The notes: a model not told the origin generated them from the sequence alone. Positions 1 to 7,471 are shown, counted from the stretch's first letter. The stretch: DNA of 9,493 nucleotides from Candidatus Cloacimonadota bacterium (GCA_012519465.1 JAAYQD010000307.1:1-9493), one strand, 5' to 3'. Program-made: numbers and translations.

Positions 1-1
1 A

Positions 2-982
2 AAGCGTTTACCCCAACAGAATATCACCAAGGAAGTAACAGGTCGCGTGGATGTAGCGCTGTTCATTCCAGAAAAGACTTCAGAGGGAGCGGAAGTCTTC
101 ATCGAGGTAAAAACCCCCGGTAAACTCGATTCTGCCCTCATAGCTGGAGAGACTCAGCTTCATCTTTACAATGCCTATCACAAATCTGCCATCAGCATTC
201 TTACCGATGGGATCAAATGGAGGTTTTACCTACCTTCTGCTGGAGGTGAGTTTGAAGACAAGCTATTTAATGAACTCAATCTGCTGGAAGATGATCCCGG
301 TGATATCGCCCAAACCTTTGAGATGATCCTAAAAAAAGAAAACTATCGTATCAAGGCTCTCAATACAGCGGAAGACATGCGTGGTGAATTGGTGCGCATA
401 AAGCTGATAAACAACGTGAAATCCGAAGCTATTGCCATGCATGAAAAGACCGATCTATCTCCTTATCTCTTTGCACAGCAGATAATCAAGAAAAACCATA
501 GATTCGATATAGATTTAGCCGAGATAGAGCGCCTTTGGGATATGAAGCAATCCGGAATCTGTGAGAAAAAAACTTTGGTTACTTCGGGCATTGCAACAAA
601 TACGGGACTGACCGATCTGCCCAAAGACCATCACATTATCGATCAAAGCGATTTCTCAAATACCAAGCCCACACAGCTTTATGTTATTGATAAATGGTAC
701 CAAGTTCATAACTGGAAGCAAGTAAAGAAAATTACTTACAATGCCTTGCTTACCTTCTTGCAAAAGGCGAAACTCTCAAAGTGGTACAGTGTTTCTCGTG
801 ATCCAAGCATCTTTGCCAAACCGATAGAGCTTGATCAAGGCTTCTTTGCGGAAGGAAATCTAAGAGCAAACAACATTGTAAAGCACTGCCTGAAGGCCAT
901 AGAGGTTTCAGGGTTCAAAGCAAACAAAGATTGGCGTGTGGAAACGATTGTTCAAGCTCTTGATGATCCCTCAAAGCTATGA
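2..982 (+). CDS. HsdR-N-like PD-(D/E)XK nuclease, 5'-partial
   Basis: The frame is open to the left edge, so the true start lies outside the window; the GTG at 47 would cut into the nuclease core and is not a convincing start. 326 residues are visible, numbered from base 2. The N-terminal third matches the nuclease domain of type I restriction R subunits: D17 in GRVDVALF, E35-V-K37 in FIEVKTPG, and the QxxxY motif at Q52-Y56, followed by ILTDGIKWRFYLP. There are no helicase motifs, so this is a stand-alone nuclease and not a full HsdR. The C-terminal ~100 residues (about 226-326) resemble a small domain often attached to such nucleases, with a W-K-core near 237 and a GNLRANNIVKHCLKA helix. 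It is the first visible gene of the R-M operon, 18 nt before the next gene. Its likely role is DNA cleavage or accessory cleavage for the downstream methyltransferase/helicase pair, which is inference. Confidence 0.85.
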   Translation, partial: KRLPQQNITKEVTGRVDVALFIPEKTSEGAEVFIEVKTPGKLDSALIAGETQLHLYNAYHKSAISILTDGIKWRFYLPSAGGEFEDKLFNELNLLEDDPGDIAQTFEMILKKENYRIKALNTAEDMRGELVRIKLINNVKSEAIAMHEKTDLSPYLFAQQIIKKNHRFDIDLAEIERLWDMKQSGICEKKTLVTSGIATNTGLTDLPKDHHIIDQSDFSNTKPTQLYVIDKWYQVHNWKQVKKITYNALLTFLQKAKLSKWYSVSRDPSIFAKPIELDQGFFAEGNLRANNIVKHCLKAIEVSGFKANKDWRVETIVQALDDPSKL

Positions 983-1000
983 TTTACTAAGGAAAGCCTT

Positions 1001-1687
1001 ATGAATACAAACAATCACGAGTATCACAACCACAGCATCACCCAGGTAAAATCCAAACAGCGAGTGGCAGATCATGGTGAAGTATTTACCTCCCCGCGGG
1101 AAGTAAAAGCTATGCTTGATCTGGTGAAACAGGAAACGGAGCGCATCGAATCCCGTTTTCTGGAGCCTGCTTGCGGAACTGGAAACTTCCTCTCAGAAAT
1201 ACTCAGACGTAAGCTGGATGTGGTAAAAAAACGCTATAGCAAGTCCCAGTTTGATTTTGAGCGTAATGCTGTTGTTGCTGTATCTTCCATCTATGGTATC
1301 GACATCATGGAAGACAATGTTCAGGAATGCCGGCAGCGATTGGCGGCAATATTCTTGGATGAATACTACAAGACATTGTATGCTGAAGATTGCAGAGCAG
1401 CTTGTATCGAGTCTGTCGATTTTATCCTTTCATGCAACATAGTATGGGGTGATGCACTAACGCTGATGACCGTGGGGGAGCCCCAAAGCTACATTGTGTT
1501 TGCTGAATGGTCTCCCATCAATGGTAGCATGATCAAAAGGCGTGATTTCACCTTTCATGGTTTATTGCAGCACGAATCACTAAAAGAACTACCACTTTTT
1601 TCAGATATGGGAGATGATGTTTTCATACCTCATCCTGAAAAAGAATACCCCCTTTGCCACTTTCTGGAGCTTGCCCATGCTTACTGA
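1001..1687 (+). CDS. SAM-binding DNA methyltransferase-like protein lacking NPPY
   Basis: This 228-residue protein has the SAM-binding half of an N6-adenine DNA methyltransferase. GEVFTSP (26-32) precedes motif I, EPACGTGNFL (55-64). IYGIDIMEDN (97-106) holds the acidic ribose-binding residue, and NIVWGDAL (146-153) looks like motif III. No (D/N)PP(Y/F) catalytic motif follows, so it may not methylate by itself. The remainder (EWSPINGS, LPLFSDMGDDVFIP) looks like an intact family member, not a chance truncation, and its stop overlaps the next gene by 11 bp. The start is supported by AAGGAAAG at 989-996, 4 nt before the ATG. It probably works with the NPPY methyltransferase downstream, as a partner or SAM-binding subunit; this is inference from operon position. 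An ancient split methyltransferase is an alternative. Confidence 0.85.
   Translation: MNTNNHEYHNHSITQVKSKQRVADHGEVFTSPREVKAMLDLVKQETERIESRFLEPACGTGNFLSEILRRKLDVVKKRYSKSQFDFERNAVVAVSSIYGIDIMEDNVQECRQRLAAIFLDEYYKTLYAEDCRAACIESVDFILSCNIVWGDALTLMTVGEPQSYIVFAEWSPINGSMIKRRDFTFHGLLQHESLKELPLFSDMGDDVFIPHPEKEYPLCHFLELAHAY
1666..1680 (+). promoter_or_regulatory. SD and start context of the NPPY methyltransferase
   Basis: GGAG at 1666-1669 lies 7 nt before ATG 1677, inside the last codons of the preceding gene. It decides the start at 1677 over the in-frame ATG at 1614. The string GGAGCTTGCCCATGC recurs with one change at 3164-3178 before the next gene. The arrangement implies translational coupling. 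Confidence 0.7.
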
Positions 1688-3182
1688 ACAAAACTACAAT
1701 CCCGATGTGCTGTCCTGCATCGCAAACCTGAGCAGTGACGAGGTCTTCACCCCGCCCGAACTGGTGAACCAAATGCTGGATCTTTTGCCCCAAGAGCTAT
1801 TCCGAGACAAAAGCACTACCTTTCTGGACCCCGCCTGCAAATCCGGCGTCTTCCTGCGCGAAATCGCCAAACGCCTGGACATTGGCCTGGAAGCTCAGAT
1901 CCCAAACCGCCAGAAACGCATCGATCACATCTTTACCAAACAGCTTTTTGGCCTTGCCATCACCCAGCTTACCTCTCTTCTCTCCCGCCGCTCTCTATAT
2001 TGCAGTAAAGCCGCCAATGGCAAATACTCCGTCTGCTCTCAGTTCAAAAACGAAAGCGGAAACATCCGCTATACCCGCATCGAACACACATGGCAAAACG
2101 GACGCTGTATATACTGCGGAGCCAGTGAACAAGGCTATGACCGCGGCGAAGAGCTGGAAAGCCATGCCTACTCCTTTATCCATACCGAAAATCCGGAGGA
2201 CTTATTCAAAATGAAATTTGACGTTATAATCGGAAACCCACCTTATCAGATGAATGATGGAGGTGGGACAGGTTCTAGTTCGAAACCCATTTATCAGCTA
2301 TTTGTTACACAAGCAAAGAAGCTTAGCCCACGTTACCTATCTATGATTATTCCGTCAAGATGGTTTGCAGGTGGTAAAGGTCTTGATGAGTTTAGAGATT
2401 CAATGTTAAATGACAATCGAATATCAGTGTTAGTTGATTTTCCGATTGCCTCTGAGGTTTTTCCAGGAGTTCGGATAAATGGAGGAGTATGTTATTTCCT
2501 CTGGGAGCTCAATAGAGCAGGGGATTGCTCTGTGACAACTGCTATGAACAACAGTGCTGATACATTGGTGAGGTCTTTAAATGAATTTGATACGTTTATA
2601 AGATTCAATAAGGCGATTACGATTGTCAAGAAGATTCGTTCAAAGAGTCTTGAATTCATGGATAAAAGAGTTTTAGCGAGAAACCCCTTTGGTATAATAT
2701 CCAGTTATCACCCTGCTGGTTATGGTGAAGTAGATTTGTACGCTTTAAAACAGGTTGGTAAAGTTGAGGGCTCAAGCGTCTCAGTTAATCATGAGTTGAT
2801 AAACAAATGGAAGGTATTGATTTCAAAAGGATACGGGGAAGGTGGAGAGTCTCGGGAATATCCTAGGATGATTATAGGGAAACCGATAGTAGCGAAGCCA
2901 CCAAGTGCGTGCACTGAGACATATTTAGTGGTTGATGTATGTGCCGATGAAGCGGAAGCGAAAAATCTGGCATCGTACATTAGCACAAGGTTTTTCAGGT
3001 TTCTTGTTGGGTTGATGAAGAACACACAGAATGTATCCAGAAAAGTGTTTGCTTTTGTCCCCATCCAAGACTTCAACGAGCCTTGGACAGACGAAAAGCT
3101 CTACAAGAAATACAATCTCAACCAGGAAGAGATCGATTTCATCGAATCCATGATCCGTCCCATGGAGCTTGCCGATGCCTAA
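1677..3182 (+). CDS. Eco57I-type N6-adenine DNA methyltransferase
   Basis: This 501-residue DNA methyltransferase should transfer a methyl group from SAM to adenine N6 in the system's target site, protecting host DNA. DEVFTPPELV lies near the N-terminus, motif I is DPACKSGVFL (51-60), and catalytic motif IV is NPPY (187-190), followed by the GGGTGSSSKPIYQLFV segment usual in this family. Cysteines 109, 120, 144 and 147 (ending in CxxC) could form a zinc site between motifs I and IV. The C-terminal half should carry target recognition. ATG 1677 is chosen because of the well-placed GGAG and because MLTEQNYNPDVLSC fits a family N-terminus; ATG 1614 would overlap the upstream gene by 74 bp. Base composition changes inside the gene: about 60% GC in a sampled 60-base row near 1800 and about 35% near 2400, rising again after 3060. 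Its stop overlaps the helicase start by 8 bp. Confidence 0.92.
   Translation: MLTEQNYNPDVLSCIANLSSDEVFTPPELVNQMLDLLPQELFRDKSTTFLDPACKSGVFLREIAKRLDIGLEAQIPNRQKRIDHIFTKQLFGLAITQLTSLLSRRSLYCSKAANGKYSVCSQFKNESGNIRYTRIEHTWQNGRCIYCGASEQGYDRGEELESHAYSFIHTENPEDLFKMKFDVIIGNPPYQMNDGGGTGSSSKPIYQLFVTQAKKLSPRYLSMIIPSRWFAGGKGLDEFRDSMLNDNRISVLVDFPIASEVFPGVRINGGVCYFLWELNRAGDCSVTTAMNNSADTLVRSLNEFDTFIRFNKAITIVKKIRSKSLEFMDKRVLARNPFGIISSYHPAGYGEVDLYALKQVGKVEGSSVSVNHELINKWKVLISKGYGEGGESREYPRMIIGKPIVAKPPSACTETYLVVDVCADEAEAKNLASYISTRFFRFLVGLMKNTQNVSRKVFAFVPIQDFNEPWTDEKLYKKYNLNQEEIDFIESMIRPMELADA
3164..3178 (+). promoter_or_regulatory. SD and start context of the helicase gene
   Basis: GGAG at 3164-3167 lies 7 nt before ATG 3175, inside the final MELADA codons of the methyltransferase. 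It favours ATG 3175 over the in-frame TTG at 3169. The 15-nt string differs at one base from the one at 1666-1680, and the ATGCCTAA overlap joins start and stop codons. Confidence 0.7.
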
Positions 3183-5688
3183 GGAATACTTCCCTTCCCG
3201 CCCGGACTTAAATCCTCGTATATATGCTTATGAGGACACGAATCCTGACTACAAGGGACTCTTAAAGGTAGGCTTTACCACCCGCAGTGTGGAAGCGCGG
3301 GTAGCACAGCAATATCCCACCCTGAAGCCCGGTAAACCTCCCTACCGCATTGTTTTTGATGAACCCGCCATGCGGGGGGATGGCAGCACTTTCACGGATC
3401 ATGATGTGCATCGGATGCTGCGCTACAATGGCATTGCCAATCCAGCCGGGGAGTGGTTTGCGTGTGATCTCAAGCAGCTCAAAAGCGCCATCCATGCCGT
3501 GAGGACGGGGCAGCTGCTGGAGTTCAGCCGCAGCCAGAGTTTTGGCATGAGGCCGGAGCAGGCGGAAGCGGTGGTAAGAACGATGGATTACTACAAATCC
3601 TGGTACACAGACCCCGCCAAGAGAGGGCAACCTCCCCGCTTTTTGTGGAATGCCAAGATGCGCTTTGGCAAGACCTTTGCCGCTTATCAACTTGCCAAAA
3701 AGATGGGCTGGAAGCAGGTCTTGGTGCTCACATTCAAGCCTGCGGTGCAAAGTGCTTGGGAAGAGGATCTTTTAAGTCATGTGGATTTTGAAGGCTGGCA
3801 ATTTGTCAAACCCGGCGGCATCAGTTTTGAAGATATCGATCGGGAGCGTCCCTTTGTCTGTTTTGGCTCCTTTCAGGATTATCTTGGCAAAAATAAGAGC
3901 ACGGGAGGGATCAAGCCCAAGAATGAATGGGTGCATGCTCTAAACTGGGATGCCATCATCTTTGATGAATATCACTATGGCGCCTGGCGGGAAAACGCCA
4001 AAGACCTCTTTGAAAATGAGGATAAGCGCGAGCAGGAATATGCGCAGGGCGAAGGCATTGACTATTACGATGAGGATATCCTGCCCATTACTACAGAGCA
4101 CTATCTCTATCTTTCCGGCACTCCGTTCCGGGCTATTGCCACGGGTGAATTCATCGAAGAGCAGATCTATAACTGGACCTATAGCGATGAACAAAGCGCC
4201 AAAGAGAGCTGGGTAGGCGTGGATAACCCCTATGCCGCCTTGCCGCGCATGGTGATGCTCACTTATCAATTACCGGATGCCATTCGAGACATCGCGCGGA
4301 AAGGGGAATTTGACGAGTTTGATCTCAATATCTTCTTCGCTGCCGAAGGCATCGGGGATCAGGCACACTTTCTCTATGAAGCGGAAGTTCAGAAATGGCT
4401 GGATCTGATCCGCGGAGCTTTTCTGCCCAGCAATATAGATAATCTCAAGCTGGGCGCGCAGAAGCCGCCTTTGCCTTTTTCAGATGTTCGGCTTTTGGGG
4501 ATCTTGTCCCATACCTTTTGGTTCTTGCCCTCGGTGGCAAGCTGCTATGCCATGAAGAATCTCTTGAGCAAGCGACAAAACAAGTTTTATCAAGATTATG
4601 AAGTCATCGTGGCAGCAGGACCAAAAGCGGGGATTGGCGCGTCGGCACTGCCTCCGGTGATGGATGCCATGGGTGATCCCCTAAATAGCAAAAGCATCAC
4701 TCTCTCTTGCGGGAAGCTGACCACAGGGGTTACCGTGAAGCCCTGGACGGGGATCTTTATGCTGCGCAATACCAGTAGTCCGGAGACATATTTTCAGGCC
4801 GCCTTCCGCGTGCAATCGCCCTGGACCATTATCAATCCCGATGGGCTCTCTCCAAACAAGGAAGAGATCATTAAAGAAGAGTGTTACGTCTTTGATTTTG
4901 CGCCGGATAGAGCTCTGCGGCAAATTGCGGATTATAGCTGCCGCTTAAACGTTAATAGCGATAGCGCAGAGCAAAAGGTGGAGGAATTCATCAAGTTCCT
5001 GCCTGTGCTGGCTTACGATGGCAGTAGCATGAAAGAGATTGATGCCGCGGGGATATTGGATATGGCAATGAGCGGAACCACTGCCACGCTATTGGCGCGC
5101 AGATGGGAATCCGCCCTCTTGGTGAATGTGGATAACGATACCCTGAAACGGGTGATGAATAGTGAAGCTGCGATGACAGCTCTGATGAACATCGAAGGCT
5201 TTCGCACTCTGAATCAGGATATAGAGACGATCATCAATAAAAGCGAGGCGGTAAAGAAAACTCGTAAAGAGAAAAGTGAAGAAGAACTGAGCCCTAAGGA
5301 GAAAAAAGAGCTTTCGGCAGAAGAAAAGGAATACAAAGCCAAGCGTAAGCAGATTCAAGAAAAGCTGATCAAATTTGCCACGCGCATCCCGATCTTTATG
5401 TATCTTACGGACTATCGTGAGCGCTCGCTAAAAGATGTGATCACCCAATTGGAGCCGGGCTTGTTCAAAAAGGTAACCGGACTCACAGTAAAAGATTTTG
5501 AGCTTTTGGTGAGCCTGGGACTCTTCAATAGCGCGTTGATGAATGATGCCATCTATAAGTTTAAGCGGTATGAGGATAGCAGCCTGAATTATACCGGGAT
5601 CAATAAACATGAGGGTGAGGACATCGGGCTATATGATACGGTGATCAAAAGGGATGATTTAAGAAAAGTGATTGTGGAGGAGAAGTAG
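3175..5688 (+). CDS. GIY-YIG-like/SF2 helicase restriction protein
   Basis: This 837-residue protein is probably the DNA-translocating restriction subunit. The N-terminus resembles the T5orf172 branch of GIY-YIG nucleases: RIYAYED (15-21), KVGFTTR (31-37), EARVAQQ (about 41-47), HDVHRML (76-82) and EWF (93-95). An SF2 helicase/ATPase core follows: Walker A MRFGKT (162-167), DEYH Walker B (264-267), motif III SGTPF (314-318), TTGVTV (516-521) and a motif VI-like QAAFRVQ (541-547). Motif VI lacks the usual final arginine. A lysine/glutamate-rich, probably coiled-coil segment covers about 690-735. The gene overlaps the methyltransferase stop by 8 bp and ends the R-M operon. The nuclease activity is uncertain because the acidic residue near the histidine is Asp where many relatives have Glu. 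By analogy with type I and III enzymes, ATP-driven movement may precede cleavage; this is inference. Confidence 0.88.
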   Translation: MPKEYFPSRPDLNPRIYAYEDTNPDYKGLLKVGFTTRSVEARVAQQYPTLKPGKPPYRIVFDEPAMRGDGSTFTDHDVHRMLRYNGIANPAGEWFACDLKQLKSAIHAVRTGQLLEFSRSQSFGMRPEQAEAVVRTMDYYKSWYTDPAKRGQPPRFLWNAKMRFGKTFAAYQLAKKMGWKQVLVLTFKPAVQSAWEEDLLSHVDFEGWQFVKPGGISFEDIDRERPFVCFGSFQDYLGKNKSTGGIKPKNEWVHALNWDAIIFDEYHYGAWRENAKDLFENEDKREQEYAQGEGIDYYDEDILPITTEHYLYLSGTPFRAIATGEFIEEQIYNWTYSDEQSAKESWVGVDNPYAALPRMVMLTYQLPDAIRDIARKGEFDEFDLNIFFAAEGIGDQAHFLYEAEVQKWLDLIRGAFLPSNIDNLKLGAQKPPLPFSDVRLLGILSHTFWFLPSVASCYAMKNLLSKRQNKFYQDYEVIVAAGPKAGIGASALPPVMDAMGDPLNSKSITLSCGKLTTGVTVKPWTGIFMLRNTSSPETYFQAAFRVQSPWTIINPDGLSPNKEEIIKEECYVFDFAPDRALRQIADYSCRLNVNSDSAEQKVEEFIKFLPVLAYDGSSMKEIDAAGILDMAMSGTTATLLARRWESALLVNVDNDTLKRVMNSEAAMTALMNIEGFRTLNQDIETIINKSEAVKKTRKEKSEEELSPKEKKELSAEEKEYKAKRKQIQEKLIKFATRIPIFMYLTDYRERSLKDVITQLEPGLFKKVTGLTVKDFELLVSLGLFNSALMNDAIYKFKRYEDSSLNYTGINKHEGEDIGLYDTVIKRDDLRKVIVEEK

Positions 5689-5716
5689 GAACTACATTGG
5701 TTTGCATGGAGTTATT

Positions 5717-5815
5717 ATGAAGAAATACAAAAGCAAGTACCTTGAGGGTAAGCAATATTACTCCTGGGAGTATGATGAGCACACACCGTCAGATTATCAC
5801 TCTATACGAGAATAA
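5717..5815 (+). CDS. small ORF, 32 aa, unknown
   Basis: A 32-residue ORF begins MKKYKSKYLEGKQYYSW and has GGAG at 5708-5711, 5 nt before its ATG, an optimal SD position. It is rich in lysine and tyrosine with an acidic C-terminal half and no membrane segment or known motif. It starts 28 nt after the helicase stop. A second 33-residue ORF overlaps its end in the -1 frame (5772-5873), so the two could also be a broken remnant of one small protein. I do not recognise it, and length alone cannot prove it is translated. Confidence 0.3.
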   Translation: MKKYKSKYLEGKQYYSWEYDEHTPSDYHSIRE

Positions 5816-5873
5816 GATCAAAGAAAGGATCAACAAACTCTGGATAAGGGAAGATGATTATGTCGTACGATAG
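5772..5873 (+). CDS. small overlapping ORF, 33 aa, unknown
   Basis: Starting MMSTHRQIITLYENK, this ORF has GGGAG at 5766-5770 next to its paired ATGs (5772 and 5775). It overlaps both the 32-residue ORF before it and the start of the RHxxE gene after it. It is mostly charged and helical in character (KIKERINKLWIREDDY), like a short coiled coil. It could be a leader peptide whose translation opens the next start site, a remnant, or chance. No family is recognised. Confidence 0.22.
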   Translation: MMSTHRQIITLYENKIKERINKLWIREDDYVVR

Positions 5874-6522
5874 ACGTAAGTATGCCTTATTGGAAGCACG
5901 TCCTGGTTTCTATCCTAATATTTGGTTTCATTATTTACGGGGATATAAACATGCTTTTACCTCATTGGTTGAGGACGTTCTAAGAAAAAATGTCTCTGTT
6001 GATTATATGGCACATCCTATATTGTTTGTTGCTCGGCATGCTGTCGAAATTGGGTTAAAAGCCAATGTATATGAGCTTGAAAAATATACAAATTGTAGGT
6101 TTATTAAAATCGCAAACTGTCATAAAATAACGAAATGGCTCTTAGAGTTCAATAGTCAAGTGGATACATTCTATGACATCTGTAGCTCAAAACAGATACC
6201 CGTTGACGAAACAGAAAAATCTCAATACATTGAATACTACAAGTCATTAGATCAATTAGTTAATGGGAGTGAAAAATTCAAAGGTTTAGGCATAATTGAT
6301 GATGGCTCTATCAAGTTTAGATATCCTATCGGGAAGGTTTTAGATGAACGTGGGAAGCCACTGCTTGATGAAAATGGCAATCCAATAATGAAAAAAGTAT
6401 TTGAAGTAACGGAAATTATCTCTATCGCCGAAGTCGAAAGGCTATTCAATGAATCAATGGTGTTACTTGAACACACTATAAACGTGTTCGATCAATATAT
6501 GAAGCAAATAGATAACAACTGA
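5860..6522 (+). CDS. RHxxE-motif protein, possibly HEPN-like
   Basis: The product is 220 residues from ATG 5860, preferred because AAGGGA lies about 8 nt upstream; ATG 5854, two codons earlier, is possible. The visible signature is HPILFVARHAVEIGLKA (about 52-68), an RHxxExxLK helix. NCHKITKWLLEF follows some 20 residues later, recalling the GHxL-type helix in HEPN-like and related helical proteins of defence islands. HEPN ribonucleases use an R-(4 residues)-H motif, which this does not strictly match, so RNase activity is not claimed. No signal peptide or membrane segment is seen. The gene ends 2 nt before the zinc-ribbon/NDT-like gene, so they are probably co-translated. A sampled row near 6060 is about 28% GC against about 53% in the helicase gene, suggesting separate acquisition. 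Confidence 0.75.
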   Translation: MSYDRRKYALLEARPGFYPNIWFHYLRGYKHAFTSLVEDVLRKNVSVDYMAHPILFVARHAVEIGLKANVYELEKYTNCRFIKIANCHKITKWLLEFNSQVDTFYDICSSKQIPVDETEKSQYIEYYKSLDQLVNGSEKFKGLGIIDDGSIKFRYPIGKVLDERGKPLLDENGNPIMKKVFEVTEIISIAEVERLFNESMVLLEHTINVFDQYMKQIDNN

Positions 6523-6524
6523 AC

Positions 6525-7442
6525 ATGGAGAATAATGTAGCCATGATATGTCCTATATGTAAGTATCAAAATGCTAAAATTACCGATAATACCAATGGAG
6601 CTGACAGATCAGTTATACTTTGCCAGAATTGCGGGAAGTTTGAGATTTCTGGCTCAGCATTAGCTACGCTTTCGAATAGAGACAAGGACTTTGAACTGTC
6701 ATACTCAATTAGAAGAAGATATCTCAGAAATGAAAGAGTATACTTGAACACAACAAACCGAGGGGAAATAATGGGTGGGATCGAAATCCCTAAACGAATA
6801 AAAGATATTGCAGAATCGATACTGAAAGATGTGTACACTCATGATGATATGTTGTCACATGGGCTATCGATCACTAATGATAATATTGCATCATATGCCA
6901 TTGAAGACACGAACAGATTACAGCCTATTCTTCAATACTTAGAAGATATTGGGTGGTTTAAGTTAATGAGATTTGGTGGCGGTGGAGCTCTGTTAACAAT
7001 AACAGGTACCGGTATTGAGTACGCAGAAAGCATTGTAAATCCGAATTTCAAATCAAAACAGGTATTTGTAGCCATGTCGTTTAACCATGAACTGGACGTG
7101 ATTTATCATGAAGCAATTACTAAAGCAGTAGAACAATGTGGTTTGACTCCCATCAGAATAGACCTAGTTGATTTTAATGACGAAATAATTTCAAATGTAT
7201 TAAGCAGGATAAGTCAAAGCAGATTTCTTATAGCAGATTATACGGATAATCGACCTGGTGTCTATTTTGAAACTGGATATGCTATCGGAAAAGGATTGCC
7301 AGTTATTTATTGCTGTCGAGAAAGCGATAAAGGGCATATTCATTTCGATGTTAATCATTACAAATTCATTCATTGGATTGAAGTTGGTGACTTCAAGACC
7401 GAACTTGTAAAGAGGATAACTAATACTGGTCTGAATAGTTAA
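6525..7442 (+). CDS. Zn-ribbon/winged-helix protein with NDT/TIR-like C-terminal domain
   Basis: This 305-residue protein has three parts. The first is a zinc ribbon with C9xxC12 and C33xxC36. The second is a middle region (about 90-170) ending LQYLEDIGWFKLM and LTITGTGIEYAES, which reads like a winged helix. The third is a C-terminal domain (about 178-285) resembling nucleoside 2-deoxyribosyltransferase and related TIR-clan folds: QVFVAMSF (179-186), LIADYTDNRPGVYFETGYA (ending at 253) and GLPVIYCC. E249 in FETGYA is at the position of the catalytic glutamate of that family. It may therefore cleave or transfer a nucleotide or NAD-like substrate; this is inference. The start at 6525 has no SD and probably relies on coupling to the gene 2 nt upstream. 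ATG 6543, just before MICPIC, is the alternative and has GGAG 12 nt upstream. The zinc ribbon plus winged helix suggests nucleic-acid sensing or self-regulation. Confidence 0.82.
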   Translation: MENNVAMICPICKYQNAKITDNTNGADRSVILCQNCGKFEISGSALATLSNRDKDFELSYSIRRRYLRNERVYLNTTNRGEIMGGIEIPKRIKDIAESILKDVYTHDDMLSHGLSITNDNIASYAIEDTNRLQPILQYLEDIGWFKLMRFGGGGALLTITGTGIEYAESIVNPNFKSKQVFVAMSFNHELDVIYHEAITKAVEQCGLTPIRIDLVDFNDEIISNVLSRISQSRFLIADYTDNRPGVYFETGYAIGKGLPVIYCCRESDKGHIHFDVNHYKFIHWIEVGDFKTELVKRITNTGLNS

Positions 7443-7449
7443 ATTGTAT

Positions 7450-7471
7450 TATAATAAACCCTTAGAGGAGG
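7450..7471 (+). promoter_or_regulatory. candidate promoter -10 and SD of the membrane/TIR cassette
   Basis: A perfect TATAAT lies at 7450-7455 in the 33-nt gap, and AGGAGG at 7466-7471 lies 4 nt before ATG 7476. No good -35 is visible at 17 nt spacing (the bases there read TGGTCT), and the extended -10 TG is not in register. It could drive the last three genes separately, but in an AT-rich gap the box may be chance. Confidence 0.3.

Noticed and set aside
1614..1676. Upstream ATG start for the NPPY methyltransferase
   Set aside because: It would overlap the previous gene by 74 bp; the added 21 residues do not fit the family and GGAG points to ATG 1677.
1882..2214. 110-residue ORF on the plus strand
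   Set aside because: Out of frame within the Eco57I-type methyltransferase, with Ser/Pro/Ala-rich low-complexity translation typical of a shadow frame.
2789..3076. 95-residue ORF on the minus strand
   Set aside because: Antisense to the methyltransferase C-terminal region; no motif and no SD.
3262..3750. 162-residue ORF on the minus strand
   Set aside because: It lies wholly inside the helicase gene, has no SD, and reads as an antisense shadow of clear GIY-YIG and Walker A coding sequence.
3940..4269. 109-residue ORF on the minus strand
   Set aside because: Antisense to the DEYH and SGTPF region of the helicase gene; no independent motif.
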